Position numbers and translations under genes: made by a program. From NCBI RefSeq assembly GCF_000003815.2, contig NC_049981.1, positions 5,892,949 through 5,956,948 of the forward strand: 64,000 nt of DNA, given 5' to 3'. Shown here in pieces: positions 60,641-64,000 of the stretch. The stretch's first letter is position 1, and each line of letters begins with the position of its first letter. The stretch is from Branchiostoma floridae (taxonomy: Eukaryota; Chordata; Leptocardii; Amphioxiformes; Branchiostomatidae). Below the pieces are notes generated by a model. It ran no database searches. It saw only the letters and a program-made list of their open reading frames with translations, and had not been told where the DNA came from.

Positions 60641-61717
60641 TCAGCAATTATCTTCGATAGCGTCAGCGTTTCTGATCATTATAACCTTGTAGAGAAGACT
60701 GCAGGAGATAATGATCATCACAGTAATGCAGCTTATAGTCAATGTCATTGCAGTGATGAAAAGCAGTTCCAAAGAATCGGTGAGAGAAGATATGACGATT
60801 GTTTTAGGAGAGGAAGGGGCAGTGTTGGTCATTGCTATGTTTCCGATGAATTTCTTGTTGTAATTCGCACCGTAGACGTCAGTGCCAAGCCGAAAACTGT
60901 CCGGGAAGTCATCATCTTTTGTGGCGTTTGTAGTAACCGTTATAGCTGTAGTCTTCTTTCTGTTGCTCGGTCCAAAACCTGACATACCCTGTTGGAGAGA
61001 GATCGGGCCAATCTTTGACTGAGTTGCAGAGCGACTGCCTTGCTTCTTACAGCCCGATATCTCATGGGACACGTCTGACAGTAGACGCCCTTCTAGTCGT
61101 CTGGGAGTCTCGCATTTGAGATATTCTTTAACATGGTGTTCCGTAAGAAAGCAGGCTGCACAGGACGAGCAACAAGTCTTCTCTTCCTCCTCACATGACT
61201 CTAGGCAAGCCAGTTTAGCAATCAGCCAGGCCATGTTGCATCCACAGTTGTAGGGATTGTGGTTAATATTCGCGTTGGTCACCTGTGGCCATCCAAACTC
61301 GTAAGGAGAAACCGACACGAGTTCGTTATAAGAAAAGTCCACGTACGTTAGCTTTGGAAGATGGGTGATGACAGTATCTAACTTCAGTTGTGGGAGTCTG
61401 TTGTTACCCAACAGAAGGTATTTTAAAGATGGCAACACGCGTAGTGCTGGTCAGGACATGTGTTCTATGGCGTTATAGCTGAGGTCTAGGGTGGACAGCA
61501 GCGACAATGCCGGGATGTACGTAACATTTCTGATGTTGTTAAAACTGACCTCGAGTCGCTCTGCGTTTAGAGGGATGTCCACGGGAATTGTCTCAAACTT
61601 GAGGTGGTTACAAAACACGAACTTCAGGTAGGCCAATCTCGAAACTATACATTCTGGCGTAAGACTAGAACATACAGCCCAAAGGACAAAAGTCAGGATC
61701 AAGCTTTGATATTTCAT
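60641..61717 (-). pseudogene. LRR type I membrane protein gene interrupted by one in-frame TGA
   Basis: One continuous minus-strand frame from ATG 61717 (signal MKYQSLILTFVLWAVCSS) to TGA 60641, broken only by TGA at 61453-61451 (codon 89). Before it: LRRNT and LRRs (LSTLDLSYNAIEHMS). After it, still in frame: PALRVLPSLKYLLLGNNRLP, further LRRs, LRRCT (CGCNMAWLIAKLACL), a membrane helix (LLFITAMTLTISCITVMIII) and a tail of about 10 residues. Paralogues have Trp at the stop position (IEWLELR, VSWISLR), so TGG to TGA is the simplest change. Everything else is intact, so this may be a young null allele or a sequencing error. The tail lacks the NxxY motifs of the other LRR genes. Confidence 0.75.
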
Positions 61718-63282
61718 TTTAAAGTGAATTATTACACCGTACCGTCAAAATTGGGATGTCCCTGCAGTTTCAACTAGTTGACATCCTGCATCCATTTAGT
61801 AGGCAACTGGGAGAGCGCGATTCAATCCCCAAAAGTTCACCCTGTTTTGGGCTGCACCAATATTTCGGGTGAGATGCAAATGGGAGCCTGGTCTCGTGTC
61901 TTAGGAATGCCTCAACCACATGGAATAAGAAGGACATGCAAACAGAATCATCATGGTTACCTAGTGACCAGTGTGCCATGTATAGGAACTAGCTGGGTCC
62001 GTCACAGTAATCTAAGAACGATTCTTTTTAAGTGAGGACCGCTGGATTTCTAGGAAGCAGGTTTCTGTTTTTATTCTCGGAGCGAGCCCTACATAAATCT
62101 TGAAAATAGAAATAGCATTTGCGCGGTTGTGTAGGCAGGAGTGCCAATTCAATCTCAAGTCTGGACCAAGATAGAAGGAAATGAAACACTCTACGAATAT
62201 CTCTCAGCATATAGAAAGTAAGAGGTAATCTATATCTCCAAGGTGACATGGCAATGTTTCTTATTTAATATTGGTTAAAGCGTCAAATATTGACTCTGAG
62301 AGCGTTAGAAATAAACGCTCTTATAAAACTTTTCTGTCGGAATTCAATCAAGTCTATTGTCAAAACTTACAATAAAACTATTACTTGTACAGTCACATAG
62401 AACACGGGAAAACAAATCTTTTCATCGTAAATCGACGGGATAAAATTGCGCCATTTGCCATGGCATGTGGACATGACAAAAGTGAACATTCTGACCAACG
62501 TTTTCTGACTGTAATACGCGGACAAATCTGATAAAGCCTAACCCAGAATAGCAGTGAGCGGGAATCACAACAAAACGTGCTGTTACTTTTCAAACAGATA
62601 TCTGAACTGCTATTTAATTTCTGTACACCAGGCGTAACACGACCATTGTACCAGTAGGACAATCTGCATAACATATATCCTCGACACCGATTGGACCTTT
62701 TTTTATCAATAAGTGTGCTGGGTTCTTTACTTTATGCCCCAGCTACGACCCCTCTCCACGCTCCTTATGAAGCACATTGCTCTAAACGGATTTATGATTG
62801 TGTTACGTGAACCACCAGGAAAGACAAAAAAATATCAGACATAAAATTCTGTGCAACAAACCGGAAAACATGCATCGTAAATCGTTAAGATGTCTGCAAA
62901 GTAGAAATGGCAGATATAAACGTTCTAATGGTTCTCTATGATGACACTGCGTGACTGAATTTAATGAAGTCTTCAAGGTAGAATCTATAATGGAATGGTA
63001 AATACATCATACAGTATATAGAGTTTTAAGATGTTTAAGTGATTCATGCGTATCATTCAATTATCAAGTACCATAACATAAGCAATAATATTATTTGCAT
63101 TTGCACTAATGAAATATGCGTTCTGGTGGTTATAATTTGCCATTATTGAGACATAGATATCATAGATACACTGATCATGTTCCATCCACAAATAATATTC
63201 AAAACACATTGTCTGTATATCTTACAAGTCACAGGCATTCCAAATACCCCATCTGCTTCCCACAGCCAGCATCTTGTGCTGC
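61718..63282. other. Intergenic, no gene seen
   Basis: Upstream side of LRR gene 4 and downstream side of the LDLa gene at the right edge. No convincing coding sequence; the short frames here have no recognisable domain. No core promoter could be fixed by eye. Confidence 0.45.
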
Positions 63283-64000
63283 TTAGAAAACCAGGTGATA
63301 TAGAAGCTGACCAACAAGTGCGGTGGCTATCATCCACCCTTTGGCCAGGTCCTGGTGCCTAGGACTCGCCTTTGACCGTCCAGCTGAAACAAAATGTATA
63401 TCGTTCAATAATGATGAATAATGCCAAAGTCAATGTCGACAAGAACCAAAGATAGAATCAACTATTACATAAAAGATTGCTTTGTAATTAGAAAAGATAG
63501 TTGCACTCATGTTTAGCCCCACCTGATTGAATAGAGATTTTCTAATTATCCTATATTGTTTAGCTAGTTGAATATAAAGATTTATTCTATTTTTATTTTA
63601 TTTTTTATTTTATAATTGACCATACAAAAGTCACTGTACTTTCCGTCTTGTAAATAAAAAGCTGTGTAAGAGAATAGTTAACTCAACAGTTTTTATTTAC
63701 ATGCATCAACATATTATGTATCTATTTGCGTAACAAGACATTAAGGCAGTTGTATTTAGCAATAACTACCTGTTTGGTCTTCGGGTGATCCTTGACCCTT
63801 TGGCAGTTCTGTGTTAGATTCTTGATCCCCTGGCGCAGTTTGCTCACCAACGCTCGGCGCGGTGCTGGTTTGCGTGGACACACCGTCTGCGTCGCCACAC
63901 CCCTGCTCATCCTCTCCTGACGCACAGTTCGGGTACCCGTCACAGACCCAATGAGGCGGTACACAGATTGAACCCATGGCGCTACCGGGCCTACCGGGCA
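63283..64000 (-). CDS. 3' end of an LDLa-containing gene, possibly GPI-anchored (runs off right edge)
   Basis: Exon A (64000-63770, open to the edge) holds the end of an LDLa module (ICVPPHWVCDGYPNCASGED, then EQGC) and a Ser/Thr/Pro/Glu-rich linker, ending ACAG|GTAGTT in phase 1. A matching acceptor (GTTTCAG) at 63384 opens exon B (63383-63283), which continues in frame to TAA with the C-terminus GWMIATALVGQLLYHLVF. A final hydrophobic stretch with no tail after it, preceded by a small-residue, basic spacer, looks like a GPI signal or a bare membrane anchor. Its LDLa is more canonical than those of the giant gene. Exon B is the less certain part. Confidence 0.6.

Noticed and set aside
61451-61453. 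Selenocysteine at the in-frame TGA
   Set aside because: Paralogues have tryptophan, not cysteine, at this position, and no SECIS-like hairpin was evident; a point change is simpler.

Overview
The window looks like lancelet (Branchiostoma-type) genomic DNA. This is inference from four things: very intron-rich coding, extreme extracellular domain shuffling, AT-rich introns packed with short inverted-repeat transposons and tRNA-derived SINEs, and tandem intronless-looking leucine-rich-repeat (LRR) membrane genes. No species was confirmed by a search. An assembly gap of 100 N sits at 33803-33902.

Layout. Positions 1-8904 hold three tandem, minus-strand, single-exon genes for LRR type I membrane proteins; the first runs off the left edge. 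A 1.8-kb Mutator-like element with a perfect 9-bp target duplication lies between the second and third. A fourth, more diverged LRR gene (60641-61717, minus) lies on the far side of the big gene and has one in-frame TGA where its paralogues have tryptophan. At the right edge (63283-64000, minus) is the 3' end of a separate LDLa-containing gene.

The centre (10805-58872, plus) is a single giant gene that I could chain through 59 exons with every splice phase matching (8,862 coding bases, about 2,953 residues). The order is: signal peptide, frizzled CRD 1, LDLa 1-4, a Ser/Thr/Pro mucin stalk built from a 21-bp coding minisatellite, LDLa 5-11, thyroglobulin type-1, frizzled CRD 2, LDLa 12, frizzled CRD 3, EGF 1-6, NIDO, AMOP, von Willebrand D, an Ig/cadherin-like segment, EGF 7-18, SEA, EGF 19, one transmembrane helix and a tail of about 13 residues. 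In effect it joins a corin-like ectodomain (frizzled plus LDLa, but no protease) to a MUC4/Mesh-like ectodomain (NIDO-AMOP-vWD-EGF-SEA-TM). It should be a very large glycosylated, possibly self-cleaving, cell-surface or mucus-layer protein; the tail is too short to carry an obvious signalling domain.

The most unusual structure is in its introns. At five exons (FZ3 first exon, a vWD exon, the EGF 8-9 exon, an EGF 14-region exon and EGF 19) the neighbouring intron carries decayed partial copies of that exon's end, with splice-site sequence attached in several cases. The introns also hold four TTAA-flanked piggyBac-type MITEs, a GC-rich transposon with GCTCTCACGGCG subterminal repeats, several smaller MITE families, a CR1-like LINE endonuclease remnant, and Penelope-like repeats with a hammerhead-ribozyme-like core.
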